Shown in pieces: positions 25,665-35,155 of a DNA stretch of 64,000 nucleotides (positions are counted from its first letter, which is position 1; every line of letters starts with the position of its first letter). The notes beneath the pieces are model-generated. The model worked only from the letters and a program-made list of their open reading frames with translations, was not told where the DNA came from and ran no database searches. Source of the DNA: Pseudomonadota bacterium (GTDB taxonomy: Bacteria > Pseudomonadota > Gammaproteobacteria > Burkholderiales > Burkholderiaceae_B). A program made the position numbers and the translations under genes. Location: NCBI GenBank assembly GCA_023387815.1, contig JAEWHK010000077.1:1-64000 (forward strand). The letters run 5' to 3'.

Positions 25665-27101
25665 ATGTCTGACGTTAACCACGACAGAACCCATTTGAGT
25701 ACAGCCGGCCTGACCGTCCTGCTTGCGGGCATGTTTTTGCCCCAGATCGATTTTTCCATTGTCAATGTGGCCCTGGATTCCGTCGCACGTTCGCTTCACG
25801 CCACGGAATATGAGCTTGAACTGATGGTCGCAGTCTACGGCGTCGCTTTTGCGGTTGTGCTGGCCATGGGCGGCAGACTCGGTGACACATTCGGGCGCCG
25901 CCGACTCTTCAATATCGGCGTATGGTTGTTTGGCATTGCTTCCCTTTTATGCGGTATTGCACCTGTCATGTCTGTGCTGCTACTTGCAAGAACCTTGCAA
26001 GGCGTGGCCGCCGCGCTTCTTGTACCCCAGATACTGGCAACAATTCACGTGTGCCTTCACGGCCATGCGCATTCCCGTGCCATCGGACTGTACAGTTCCA
26101 TTGGCGGATTATCTTTTATCATTGGCCAGGTACTGGGCGGCTTTCTGGTTCATGCCAATATTGCAGGAACCGAGTGGCGCAGCGTGTTTCTGATCAATCT
26201 GCCCATCTGCGCGGCCATATTGATCTTTTCTTCGCGTCATATCCCTGAAACGCGCAGGCAGCATCCGGCAGGTATCGATGTCCCCGGCACATTGCTGCTG
26301 GCCCTTTTGATTCTTTCTATACTGCTACCGGTTGCACTTGGGCCGACATTGAATTGGAACTGGATGTGCGTCGCCGCGCTGCTTCTTTCGATTCCCCTGA
26401 CCCTGGCACTCTGGATAACAGAAGTCCGTCAGGAGCGACGGGGTCTGTTGCCGCTGCTCCCCCCTGCCCTGGTCCGACTGCCCAGTGTGCGTTTCAGCTT
26501 TGCAATGGCAATCCTGTTTTTCTCATGCTGGAGCGGCTTCATGTTTGTCTTTGCGCTGACGCTGCAGGCGGGGGCAGGATTGACGCCTGCCCAATCCGGC
26601 TACTCCTTCATCGCGCTGGGATTTGCTTTTTTTGTGGGATCGTTGCTCAGTACGCGCGTAGCAGCACGTATCGGCCTGCTCCCGACACTTATTTTTGGAT
26701 GCATCCTGACCATGCCGGGCCTGGTGCTATTGCTTTGGGTTCTGCATCAGGTCTGGCCCGCCATCACTCTTCTTACTCTGACCATTCCTTCATTCCTGAT
26801 TGGTATTGGTCAGGCGTTCATCGTTGGTGCCTTCTATCGTTTTGGCATGTCGCAGATTCCGGCCGAACAGGCAGGAGCAGGCAGCGCGATGCTATCGACC
26901 ATACAGCAGGCCTCACTGGGGTTCGGTCCTGCACTACTGGGCGCGGTATTTTCTCAGACTCTGCTGCGCGGGCATGATTATCAGCGGGCGTTCAACGCCA
27001 GCATCCATCTTGAGATCAGCCTGCTGGCAATTCTGATGGCCCTTGCTGTCTGGTACTTTTTTCGACTGCGCTCGCGCAGAAACATGACATATGCCGTTTG
27101 A
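25665..27101 (+). CDS. MFS drug:H+ antiporter, DHA2 (14-TM) family
   Basis: 478-residue carrier with about 14 predicted helices. The N-terminal FLPQIDFSIVNVALDSVARSLHA segment (motif D1-like), GRLGDTFGRRRLF (loop 2-3, about 68-80) and LLARTLQGVAAALLVPQILATI in helix 4 mark the DHA2 group (EmrB/QacA-like). It should export lipophilic or cationic toxicants. Divergent from a one-component regulator with a ligand-binding domain, a standard arrangement for inducible efflux. Confidence 0.87.
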   Translation: MSDVNHDRTHLSTAGLTVLLAGMFLPQIDFSIVNVALDSVARSLHATEYELELMVAVYGVAFAVVLAMGGRLGDTFGRRRLFNIGVWLFGIASLLCGIAPVMSVLLLARTLQGVAAALLVPQILATIHVCLHGHAHSRAIGLYSSIGGLSFIIGQVLGGFLVHANIAGTEWRSVFLINLPICAAILIFSSRHIPETRRQHPAGIDVPGTLLLALLILSILLPVALGPTLNWNWMCVAALLLSIPLTLALWITEVRQERRGLLPLLPPALVRLPSVRFSFAMAILFFSCWSGFMFVFALTLQAGAGLTPAQSGYSFIALGFAFFVGSLLSTRVAARIGLLPTLIFGCILTMPGLVLLLWVLHQVWPAITLLTLTIPSFLIGIGQAFIVGAFYRFGMSQIPAEQAGAGSAMLSTIQQASLGFGPALLGAVFSQTLLRGHDYQRAFNASIHLEISLLAILMALAVWYFFRLRSRRNMTYAV

Positions 27102-27116
27102 CAACAGTTGAACGGC

Positions 27117-27166
27117 AGCAATTGCCTGACAACACGCCATTCTCTGGCATTCCACAGGCAATTGCT
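27117..27166. repeat. Perfect 12-bp inverted repeat in the exporter spacer
   Basis: agcaattgcctg (27117-27128) pairs with caggcaattgct (27155-27166). The 26-nt loop holds a second small stem gcca/tggc. It lies 16 bp after the DHA2 gene and could fold as a branched mRNA 3' structure; there is no T-tract. Confidence 0.6.
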
Positions 27167-27228
27167 CTACCATAGAGTGCAGGACTTCCCCCAAAACCTG
27201 CGCCAGCCCGACTGTAAAGCGCCCTGGC

Positions 27229-28161
27229 GTGCCCCATGCCCATCAAATGAATCAAGCAACATCGCCCGTTTCCAGCCCCTTGCCCGGAATCATTTCTTTA
27301 TTGGTGGCGATGTCGGTTCTGTCTACACTGGATGCGACCGGCAAGTGGCTGATGACGGTGGGTGTTCCCCTGCTATTACTATGCTGGGTGCGATATTCCG
27401 TCCATCTGATTCTGGTGATGTCAATTGTGATACCCGCCAAAGGCTGGCAAATCCTCAAGACCAAAAAGCCTTTTGAGCAGCTGCTGCGCGGCGTATTCAT
27501 GCTCTCTTCCACCATGGTGTTTTTTACGACTCTGCGTTATCTGCCTCAGGCGCAGGCCACAGCAATCAACTTTATTGCACCCTTGATACTGCTGGCGGTG
27601 GCGCCATGGATATTGAAGGAAAAGGCCATGCTGTCGCGCTGGATTGCAGCACTCATCGGGTTTGCGGGTATTGTGATTGTGATACGACCGTCTGGCGGCC
27701 TGGATCCGACTGGTGTTTTTTTCGGATTGTCTAACGCAGTGATTTTTTCCATGCAATTTATCGCCAACCGGCGACTGGCCGGCGACAATCCTCTTACGAC
27801 TGTCATATGGAGTGGCTTTTTTGGTACGGTAGTGCTGACGGTCTATACACTGTTTACGCTGGATGAAGTCCTGGAGGTCATGGCCGTTCTGGACATCAAA
27901 CAATGGCTGTTGCTTTTGTCTACCGGTGTCACCGGCGGCGTGGGCCACCTGTTGCAGATTCAGGCCTATCGCCATGCGCCCGCTTCCTTATTGTCACCCT
28001 TTGTATATCTACAGATTATCAGCGCGACAGCCCTTGGATGGCTGGTGTGGAATCAGTTTCCCGATGCGGTCACCTGGCTGGGCATTGGCATCATTTGTGC
28101 CAGCGGAATCGGCATTACACTCTATGAATTGCGCGCGCGACCCGTCGTAGTTGCCGCGTAA
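27229..28161 (+). CDS. DMT-superfamily permease with two EamA domains
   Basis: 310 residues, about ten predicted helices forming two EamA halves (about 12-145 and 160-300). Recognisable segments are LDATGKWLMTVGVPLLLLCWVRY and YLPQAQATAINFIAPLILLA, and in the second half HAPASLLSPFVYLQIISAT. RhaT/YdcZ-like DMT members export amino acids or other metabolites. The SD is weak; the internal ATG at 27247 is an alternative start. The gene is convergent with mgtC, with only 7 bp between them. Confidence 0.82.
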   Translation: MPHAHQMNQATSPVSSPLPGIISLLVAMSVLSTLDATGKWLMTVGVPLLLLCWVRYSVHLILVMSIVIPAKGWQILKTKKPFEQLLRGVFMLSSTMVFFTTLRYLPQAQATAINFIAPLILLAVAPWILKEKAMLSRWIAALIGFAGIVIVIRPSGGLDPTGVFFGLSNAVIFSMQFIANRRLAGDNPLTTVIWSGFFGTVVLTVYTLFTLDEVLEVMAVLDIKQWLLLLSTGVTGGVGHLLQIQAYRHAPASLLSPFVYLQIISATALGWLVWNQFPDAVTWLGIGIICASGIGITLYELRARPVVVAA

Positions 28162-28168
28162 TGACGCA

Positions 28169-28873
28169 TTACCAGGACTCCGGATCGATCTCTTCTTCTG
28201 AATCCATTTCCATCACGGATTCGATTCCTGGCAATTCCTTGAACTTCTTGCGAATCAGAACGTATTCCTGCACGGACATTCGCGAGAAGACGATATACAG
28301 CTGATCAAAATCGTCATCATCGGATGGCTGGAGAATGAATTGCTTGACACGATTTGCACTCACACCCAGCGCACTATTGAAACTGCCCAGCGTAATACTC
28401 CCTCGCTTTACCCTGAGGGTGACATGACGTCGGCGATGATAAGCAATAAAGCGCTTCTCCAGTGGCTTTACTCCTGCCAGAATCAGCAAAATGATAATGG
28501 TTGCAGCGATGGATGGCGTATAAAGCCCCCCGCCTACAGCCAGACCGACGCCGGCAACTGACCAGACACTTGCCGCTGTGGTCAGGCCGCGAATCACTTC
28601 ACCGCGAGCCAGAATGGCACCGGCACCCAGAAAACCAATACCCGAAACAACCTGTGCGGCAACCCGGGAAGGATCAAGCGAAATGTGCGACCCATTCTGT
28701 GCATCTGCAAAGCCATGAATGGAAACGATCATGACCAGCGCGGAACCCACGCAAACCAGCATATGCGTTCGCAAACCGGCCGCCCAGGAGAGCCTCTCCC
28801 GTTCAAAGCCAATCACACTTCCCAGCAATGCAGACATGACCAGACGACCCACCAATTCCAGATCCAACGACAT
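28169..28873 (-). CDS. MgtC/SapB-family membrane protein
   Basis: 234 residues. Four to five N-terminal helices with the MgtC core GSVIGFERERLSWAAGLRTHMLVCVGSALVM (about 18-48) and GIGFLGAGAILARG, then a cytoplasmic ACT-like C-domain (about 150-225) rich in acidic residues at its end. MgtC proteins inhibit or modulate the F1Fo ATP synthase and help growth at low magnesium in pathogens; in environmental bacteria the role is less clear. SD AAAGGAATCG precedes the ATG. Confidence 0.88.
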   Translation of the reverse strand: MSLDLELVGRLVMSALLGSVIGFERERLSWAAGLRTHMLVCVGSALVMIVSIHGFADAQNGSHISLDPSRVAAQVVSGIGFLGAGAILARGEVIRGLTTAASVWSVAGVGLAVGGGLYTPSIAATIIILLILAGVKPLEKRFIAYHRRRHVTLRVKRGSITLGSFNSALGVSANRVKQFILQPSDDDDFDQLYIVFSRMSVQEYVLIRKKFKELPGIESVMEMDSEEEIDPESW

Positions 28874-29177
28874 CTTTCGATTCCTTTATAGGTAATTCGC
28901 GGTGGGCCCGGCAAGCCGAACCACCATTGATCGATCCCCTGATGTTGCCGTGTGGCGGGCTTCATTGGCAGCAAATACCCGCAATATTCGCGTTATGAAG
29001 TCAACACTATTATTTCAATTGAGTATATCAGCGTCATTGTATTCGTCAATATCAGTCTTTTCCTCACCCGTTCAGATTGAACAACGCAAACAAAGTCAAT
29101 GTCCCGCAAACCTGTTCCTTGCGCGCAATGGCTCTGTGCTATATTTTTCTCTTTTCTCACCAGAACAGATACTGCTC
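28874..29177. other. Divergent spacer mgtC / cysK, no gene seen
   Basis: About 304 bp. The frame of the cysteine synthase stays open leftward to 28902, but those codons do not resemble the family. The central part is AT-rich and probably holds both promoters; no clear box pair can be named. Confidence 0.4.
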
Positions 29178-30095
29178 ATGAAAGCTTCTTCCGTACTCGA
29201 CACAATTGGCCATACTCCCCATATCCGCTTTTCCCGCATGTTTCCTGGCACTCAGGAAGTCTGGATCAAGGCAGAGCGCTTCAATCCTGGCGGTTCACTT
29301 AAAGATCGCGCTGCCCTGTCCATGATCGAAGAGGCAGAAAAGGCAGGTACCCTCAAGCCAGGCGCCACAATTATCGAACCCACCTCTGGCAACACGGGTG
29401 TGGGTCTGGCCATGGTCGCCGCCATCAAGGGATATAAGCTTATTCTGGTCATGCCTGAAAGCATGAGTATCGAGCGCCGCAGACTCATGAGCGCCTACGG
29501 GGCCAAATTCGATCTTACGCCTAAAGAAAAAGGGATGAAAGGCGCCATTGCCCGGGCCGAAGAACTGGCATCTCAGACGCCCGGCGCATGGATCCCCCAG
29601 CAGTTCGAAAATCCGGCAAATCCCCTGGTCCATGCGCAACGCACGGCTGCTGAAATTATCGAAGACTTTCCGGAAGGTCTGGACTATCTCATCACTGCCG
29701 TGGGCACGGGTGGTCATATTACGGGTATTGCACGTACGCTCAAGGAAAAATGGCCTGCGATCAAGGTGCTTGCCGTCGAGCCTGCCGCCTCTGCAGTGAT
29801 TGCGGGTGGCGAACCTGGCCCACACTCACTTCAGGGTATTGGCGCGGGCTTTATTCCAGCAAACCTGGATATGAGTCTGCTGGATGGAACTATCTCCGTG
29901 GAAGTGCCAGAGTCCCTGGACTTTGCGCGCCGCGCCGCTACCCAGGAAGGTCTGCTGGTCGGAATCAGCAGCGGCGCCACGCTGGCAGCCATAGCAAAAA
30001 CCCTGCCTGATCTGCCTGCGGACGCAAAAATTCTGGGAATAAACTACGATACCGGAGAACGTTACCTGTCGGTCAGGGACTTTTTGCCGGAGTAA
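29178..30095 (+). CDS. cysK: O-acetylserine sulfhydrylase (cysteine synthase A type)
   Basis: 305-residue fold-type II PLP enzyme that makes cysteine from O-acetylserine and sulfide. PLP lysine lies in NPGGSLKDRAA (about 37-47), the substrate loop is PTSGNTGVGLAM (about 67-78), the phosphate loop is GTGGHITG, and the SGIS-like loop is VGISSGA. The start was set at 29178 because MKASSVLDTIGHTP aligns with the family N-terminus; the frame is open upstream. A second cysteine synthase, cysM, lies at 54237. The exported lyase gene follows 51 bp downstream. Confidence 0.88.
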   Translation: MKASSVLDTIGHTPHIRFSRMFPGTQEVWIKAERFNPGGSLKDRAALSMIEEAEKAGTLKPGATIIEPTSGNTGVGLAMVAAIKGYKLILVMPESMSIERRRLMSAYGAKFDLTPKEKGMKGAIARAEELASQTPGAWIPQQFENPANPLVHAQRTAAEIIEDFPEGLDYLITAVGTGGHITGIARTLKEKWPAIKVLAVEPAASAVIAGGEPGPHSLQGIGAGFIPANLDMSLLDGTISVEVPESLDFARRAATQEGLLVGISSGATLAAIAKTLPDLPADAKILGINYDTGERYLSVRDFLPE

Positions 30096-30146
30096 GTAAA
30101 CCCTCCGATACCATTCGGCTTTAACAACAATCAGGAGACAAAAACC

Positions 30147-31844
30147 GTGAACCATCCCTTATTTCGATTGAAACCCCAGGTGCTGGCGCTTATTGTCATG
30201 GGCGCCACCGCTGGTGTCGCACAGGCTGCCAATACAGGCGAAATGGCCTGCAAAACAACCGCGGAATGCGAGCAGCAGGCGGCCAAGGCCGGCGCCATTG
30301 CGAAACCGACATCGAGCAAATCAACCAGCAAGAACGACGAGAAAGAAGATCAGTTTTACTGGCTCGGCAAGATCAACAAGGCCTCTGCCGTGATGCTCAC
30401 CGAAGAAAAAATTGTGACTCCTGAAATGGGCGCCAAGCTCGCAAACGGGGTTGCCTATTCGCTGGATCAATCAGAGAAATCAGACGGCAAGCGTCCCAAG
30501 GACGTCCTGCAGATCGAAAAGATCATTACAGACGAAATTGGTCCTGATGCCTCGTTGATCCATACCGGACGCAGTCGCCAGGATATGTACGCGACCTTCC
30601 GCATGGCCAAATTGCGCAATCAGGTGCTGGACTACTCGGATGCCCTGAATTCCTTGCGGGCTGAGCTGCTCAAGGTGGCCAGTAAAAACATCAATACAAT
30701 TGTGCCTGCCTATACCAATGGCGTGCAGGCCATGCCGATCAGCTACGCCCATTACCTGCTGGCATACGAAGCCTCTTTCGCGCGCGATGCCCAGCGGATT
30801 CACGAACTCTATAAACGGATGAATCTTTCTGCCATGGGCACAGCTGTTCTTGCCAACTCAAGCTGGCCGCTGAATCGCAAGCGCATGGCCGAACTACTGG
30901 GTTTCGACGGAATCATTGAAAACTCGCTGGACTCCAGTCAGGTATCGCCCTCGGATATCGGACTGGAAGCAAGCGGCATCCCCTCTTCCACCGCCATTCG
31001 TCTGGGTGCATTGCTTGGCGATATCCATACGCAATATCATCAGACCCGTCCATGGCTGCTGCTGGATGAAGGCAGCACATACACAAGTAGTGCCATGCCG
31101 CAGAAGCGAAACCCTGGCGTGATCATGCGTGCACGTGAAGCGGCGTCCAATGTGGTCGGTCTGGCTCAAACCGTGATTTTCCGTGCTCACAATGTGACAA
31201 CCGGGATGACGGACTATAAGTCGCCGGCTGACGATCTGGGGCTTTTCCCGCAGGCCATCAAGATGATCGACAGCATGAATACGGTCACGAAGGCACTTAC
31301 TGTCAACCCCAAGCGCTCTCTGGAAGAGCTTGAAGACGACTGGACCACGTCCATGGAGCTGGCAGAGGCGCTGCAAAAGGAACATAAGATCCCCTTTCGC
31401 GTGGGTCATAGCTTCGCTTCGCAGATTGTGACCGAAGCCAGAAGCAACGGATTCAAGCCCAAAGACTTCCCGTACGAAAAAGCAGTTGAGCTATATACCA
31501 AGGCATTGCAAAAATACAAGCTGCCTGAAGAAAAACTGCCTATCAACGAAGCTCACTTTCGCGAAGTGCTTTCGCCTGAATTCATGGTTAAAACGCGCGT
31601 TGGTATCGGAGGTCCACAGCCGGCAGAAGTCGAACGTATGCTGACGGAGAGTCAGAAACGCCTAAGCGACGACGAAGCGTGGATGACATCCACGCGCGAC
31701 AAACTTGCCAAGGCAGATCAGGCCCTGGATGACGCATTCAATAAACTGAAGGATTCCGATAAAGGCAAGACTGACGAGCCAAAATCGTCTACAGATGATA
31801 AGCAGAAACCTGCTAATCAGCAGTCAAAAAAATCGGAAGGCTAA
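30147..31844 (+). CDS. Exported argininosuccinate-lyase-like protein
   Basis: 565 residues of the fumarase/aspartase/ASL superfamily with a Sec signal peptide (cleavage after GVAQA, residue 27), so probably periplasmic. HTGRSRQD (139-146) and the signature SSAMPQKRNP (314-323) place it next to argininosuccinate lyase; the catalytic serine loop is intact. In ASL the conserved TH pair of YTHLQ contacts substrate; here it reads YTN (189-191). A 45-residue Lys/Asp/Ser-rich tail is added at the C-terminus. Such enzymes release fumarate from N-substituted aspartates; a periplasmic substrate such as an N-succinyl amine or iminodisuccinate-type compound is possible. It follows cysK by 51 bp; SD aggag. 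Confidence 0.85.
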   Translation: MNHPLFRLKPQVLALIVMGATAGVAQAANTGEMACKTTAECEQQAAKAGAIAKPTSSKSTSKNDEKEDQFYWLGKINKASAVMLTEEKIVTPEMGAKLANGVAYSLDQSEKSDGKRPKDVLQIEKIITDEIGPDASLIHTGRSRQDMYATFRMAKLRNQVLDYSDALNSLRAELLKVASKNINTIVPAYTNGVQAMPISYAHYLLAYEASFARDAQRIHELYKRMNLSAMGTAVLANSSWPLNRKRMAELLGFDGIIENSLDSSQVSPSDIGLEASGIPSSTAIRLGALLGDIHTQYHQTRPWLLLDEGSTYTSSAMPQKRNPGVIMRAREAASNVVGLAQTVIFRAHNVTTGMTDYKSPADDLGLFPQAIKMIDSMNTVTKALTVNPKRSLEELEDDWTTSMELAEALQKEHKIPFRVGHSFASQIVTEARSNGFKPKDFPYEKAVELYTKALQKYKLPEEKLPINEAHFREVLSPEFMVKTRVGIGGPQPAEVERMLTESQKRLSDDEAWMTSTRDKLAKADQALDDAFNKLKDSDKGKTDEPKSSTDDKQKPANQQSKKSEG

Positions 31845-31909
31845 TGAGCGAGTAATGACTTCGTTACCGTAACTTGCTCGCTAAGGCAAATGAAGTAAAT
31901 AATGCAAAT

Positions 31910-31947
31910 AAAAATAGCGCCTCCGATAATTTGAAGGCGCTATTTTT
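31910..31947. terminator. Strong bidirectional terminator
   Basis: Perfect 13-bp stem aaaaatagcgcct / aggcgctattttt (31910-31922 with 31935-31947) with A- and T-tracts on the two sides. It ends the lyase transcript from the left and the porin transcript from the right. Confidence 0.95.
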
Positions 31948-32048
31948 TGTCTGTGGAAACTGCCACAACGAGTGAATTACCCTTGAAAATTCACGTTCGC
32001 AATGGACAGTTTCCTTTTCAGGCGAGAGAAATCGCCCACTCAGACCAA

Positions 32049-33215
32049 TCAGAAGCGGTGACGCAGACCGACCAGAGCCTGAGTTGATTTGAGGTCGTAG
32101 CGTGCCTCAACATTTGGGAATACTGCTTTTGCTTTGCCGAAAGAAAGTGAAGCATATGCAGTGGTCCGTTTGGACAGATCTTGTGTATAGCCTACACTGA
32201 AGATTTTAGCTTTACGTTTAAATCCAAAATCGCTGCCCAGATAGATATCCTTGGCTTTGACGCCTTGATAGGAGAACATCAGCTTTCCAGTCTCGGCAAC
32301 AGGAACGCTCAGACCAAACGCCCAGGCTTTTTGGCGATATTTGCCAGCGTCCAGCACAAGCACGTCATCCGATAGTTTGAGATTTGAAATCAAACCATAT
32401 TCGTAGCTCGTATTGAGGACATTGTAGCCCTTGACTTCACCGTACAAACCGTAGAGTTTGACAACTTCGAAATCATAAGAAGTGCCGATGTTCCAGGATT
32501 TGCTGGAATAGGTAGTGGTTGTATCGATGGTCCGACGATCAACGCGGAAGCGGTCAAAAGACGCGGCGATTGCGAATGGACCTGTTTCAAATTTCAGACC
32601 AGCGCTGAACACGTTATCAGCATTTCTGTCGTCTGCTGTCGTTTTCCCGTCTAATGATTTTTTATCATGGCTGCGGTTACCGCCATAGGCAAGACCAAAC
32701 TGGAAGCCGGACCATTCGGGTGACAGGTATTTGACTGAGGCATCAATTTTGTAACCCAGACTGTCGCCAAATGCGCTGTTTGCGCTGGCCTGGTCGAGAG
32801 CAGTGCCAAAGGCGTCAAAGTCACCCATAAAATCGTCGGCCACGTTATCCTGACGACCAATAGTGAGGGTACCCCAATCGTCACCCTTCAGACCGATCAC
32901 TGCCTGACGACCAAACAAACGACCGCCTTGTGCAGACTGACCTGTACCCAGGCTGAAACCGCTTTCAAGTTTGAAAATGACGGCGGTACCATTGCCCAGA
33001 TCTTCGGTGCCTTTCAGACCCCAGCGGCTACCGGACAGGTTGTTATCCTTGATGCCGGATTCGCTCTTGGTAAGTTCCTCATTACCTGCCCGAACTTTCG
33101 TGCTTTTGTATTGCACACCACCGTCCGCGATTCCATAGAGCTGGACAGCTGTTTCGGCCTGGGCAACGCCAGTTACCGCGCCAAGCAGCACAATTGATTG
33201 CAGTGCCTTTTTCAT
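32049..33215 (-). CDS. Outer-membrane porin, Gram-negative trimeric type (Burkholderiales)
   Basis: 388 residues: signal peptide ending GVAQA, first strand ETAVQLYGIADGGVQY, then the family block SRWGLKGTEDLGNGTAVIFKLESGFSLGTG and a C-terminal phenylalanine (LVGLRHRF) needed for BAM insertion. It should form a 16-strand general diffusion porin. SD GGAGT 7 nt upstream fixes the start at 33215 over the in-frame ATG at 33236. It is a tandem paralogue of the porin at 33669, separated by a terminator and its own roughly 390-bp leader. Confidence 0.93.
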   Translation of the reverse strand: MKKALQSIVLLGAVTGVAQAETAVQLYGIADGGVQYKSTKVRAGNEELTKSESGIKDNNLSGSRWGLKGTEDLGNGTAVIFKLESGFSLGTGQSAQGGRLFGRQAVIGLKGDDWGTLTIGRQDNVADDFMGDFDAFGTALDQASANSAFGDSLGYKIDASVKYLSPEWSGFQFGLAYGGNRSHDKKSLDGKTTADDRNADNVFSAGLKFETGPFAIAASFDRFRVDRRTIDTTTTYSSKSWNIGTSYDFEVVKLYGLYGEVKGYNVLNTSYEYGLISNLKLSDDVLVLDAGKYRQKAWAFGLSVPVAETGKLMFSYQGVKAKDIYLGSDFGFKRKAKIFSVGYTQDLSKRTTAYASLSFGKAKAVFPNVEARYDLKSTQALVGLRHRF

Positions 33216-33602
33216 GTTGTTTACTCCAAAATACAAATATCATTCCGGCGAGCCGGATTACTTCATCACCTTTGGGCCAGCGGTTTGGAACCGGCCTGTG
33301 CTGCCGGATTTCTCCGGTAGCCAGCCTGCATGTATCCTGACGAAATTTGATAAAATCCAGCGCAGGACGCATGCTGGCAAGCCACTACATGCGAGCCCGC
33401 TTGTCTTTTCAAATCAAAGGCTTACGGAAGCAGCTTGAGAAGTATTGTATTTTTGAGGACCAACACGCCGCCTTGATCCATGCAAAGGAAAAATACGGAA
33501 TTTGTGGTATATGGATTCCCCTGAAATCGACGCGTCTGCGATCATTTCTCCAAAGAGAGGCACGTCATCAGGGGCAGGAAAGGCAAAAAGTCAGGACAAA
33601 AG
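33216..33602. other. Leader region of the downstream porin gene
   Basis: No credible gene; the several overlapping plus-strand frames have no SD or family look. The segment carries the promoter and 5' UTR of the porin at 33215. Porin leaders are often small-RNA targets, but no specific site can be named. Confidence 0.4.
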
Positions 33603-33647
33603 AAAATGCCGGTTTGGTGTCGCTTTTTTGCACCAAACCGGCATTTT
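33603..33647. terminator. Strong terminator after the upstream porin gene
   Basis: Perfect 17-bp stem aaaatgccggtttggtg (33603-33619) / 33631-33647, 11-nt loop, flanked by T-rich sequence on both sides. It lies 21 bp after the porin stop at 33669. Confidence 0.95.
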
Positions 33648-33668
33648 TACAACGTTTTATCGGGTCAT

Positions 33669-34841
33669 TCAGAAGCGGTGTTGTATTCCCGCAGCAATCA
33701 GTGTGGATTTCAGTTTTACTTTATCATCCAGCGCATCAAAGCGAACGCTACCGCTCCCGTAAGAAGCAACAGCGTACACCGTGGTGCGTTTGGACAGATC
33801 CTGGCTGTAACCCAAACTACCTATATGCAGGCTACCGCGGGCACTATCGAGCACGTCAGGATTCTTGACGCGATTACCCTGATAGGAAAGCATGACTTTT
33901 CCGGCATCGCCGACGGGAATTGTCAGTCCACCCATCCATGCCTGCTGACGGTACCCCTTCGTACTGCTCAACGTATCCGGAAAACCATAGTCCACAAGCG
34001 CGCTGTCCAATGTATACATCAGCCCTGAAGACAGACCGGTAGACGGCAGTGCGCCTCGTGTCTGACCATACATCAGATGAGCCTTGACGACGCTGAAGTC
34101 ATAGGCAAGACCGACATTCCACATATGCGTCGTGGTCTTCTCATGATCGTCACCCAGGGTGACATCAGTCCGGAATCGGTCATAGGTAGCTGCGGCAGAC
34201 AGCGGACCATTGTTGTACGCCAGGCCGGCGGTAATCCAGTTGGACGTATCCCTGTCTACAACGCTGCCGCTTGCATCATGGTATTCCGTTTTCTGATTGC
34301 GTCCGGCAAAGCCTGCACCGAACTGAAAGCCGTCCCAGGAGGGGCTCAGATACTTGATCGTATCTGACATATTGGCAGATACGGAATCGCCAAACGCTCC
34401 TCCTGTCACACCTGCCTGCCCAAAATTGGTGGCAAACGGGTCAATTGGCGACAGTATGTCATCTGCAATATTGTATTGACGCCCCAGAGTGAGCGTTCCC
34501 CAGTCTGCGCCCGTCAGGCCCACCAGGGCACGGCGGTCAAACAGAGTACCTTCAGATAGCTGACGGCCCGTACCCAGTTTGAAACCGCTTTCCAGCTGGA
34601 AGATAGCACTTGTTCCATTACCCAGATCTTCGGTACCTTTCAGACCCCAGTTATTGGTACCGCCCACCCCATCGACCACGCCAATGTCACGCGTCCTGAC
34701 CCAGGAGTCACCATAGCCGACCTTGGTTTGGGAATAACCGATGCCCGCGTCAACCAGACCATATAACTGGACCGACGTTTCTGCGTGCGCCACGCCTGCG
34801 AAAGCCGTCATTAACGCTAACGAGAACAGACTCTTTTGCAT
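33669..34841 (-). CDS. Outer-membrane porin, Gram-negative trimeric type (Burkholderiales)
   Basis: 390 residues: signal peptide ending GVAHA, first strand ETSVQLYGLVDAGIGY, block NNWGLKGTEDLGNGTSAIFQLESGFKLGTG, C-terminal IAAGIQHRF. It is clearly paralogous to the porin at 32049 yet diverged through most loops, which would give a different pore. AGGAG sits 8 nt before the ATG at 34841 and only 2 nt before the ATG at 34847, so the shorter form is preferred. Confidence 0.92.
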   Translation of the reverse strand: MQKSLFSLALMTAFAGVAHAETSVQLYGLVDAGIGYSQTKVGYGDSWVRTRDIGVVDGVGGTNNWGLKGTEDLGNGTSAIFQLESGFKLGTGRQLSEGTLFDRRALVGLTGADWGTLTLGRQYNIADDILSPIDPFATNFGQAGVTGGAFGDSVSANMSDTIKYLSPSWDGFQFGAGFAGRNQKTEYHDASGSVVDRDTSNWITAGLAYNNGPLSAAATYDRFRTDVTLGDDHEKTTTHMWNVGLAYDFSVVKAHLMYGQTRGALPSTGLSSGLMYTLDSALVDYGFPDTLSSTKGYRQQAWMGGLTIPVGDAGKVMLSYQGNRVKNPDVLDSARGSLHIGSLGYSQDLSKRTTVYAVASYGSGSVRFDALDDKVKLKSTLIAAGIQHRF

Positions 34842-35155
34842 ATTCATTTCTCCTGTTACACACGAGTTGTCCGGTCCCGCCGGATCAACATCGCCTTGTT
34901 AAATACCTGAACCCGATATACAGCGGCTGCTGCGTCAGAAACACAGGAAACCGGTGGTACCACTGGTATCAAGCAAATAACGTGCCGGGATTCAATGCAA
35001 GAGATATGGCTGATCACGAACGCAGCCGCGCAAAGATGGTGCGAAATCCGCACCATTGCAAAGCGCATTCGTCAGCCATGTGCCACCGCGCATCATTCGG
35101 ACGCAGTGGTTATGGCAAATGTGATAGATGATAAAGATGAGATGGGTAACAAAAA
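34842..35155. other. Spacer with porin promoter region, no gene seen
   Basis: About 314 bp between the porin start and the end of the small periplasmic-protein gene. No credible gene on either strand; the SD aggaga for the porin is at its left end. No clear promoter boxes. Confidence 0.4.
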
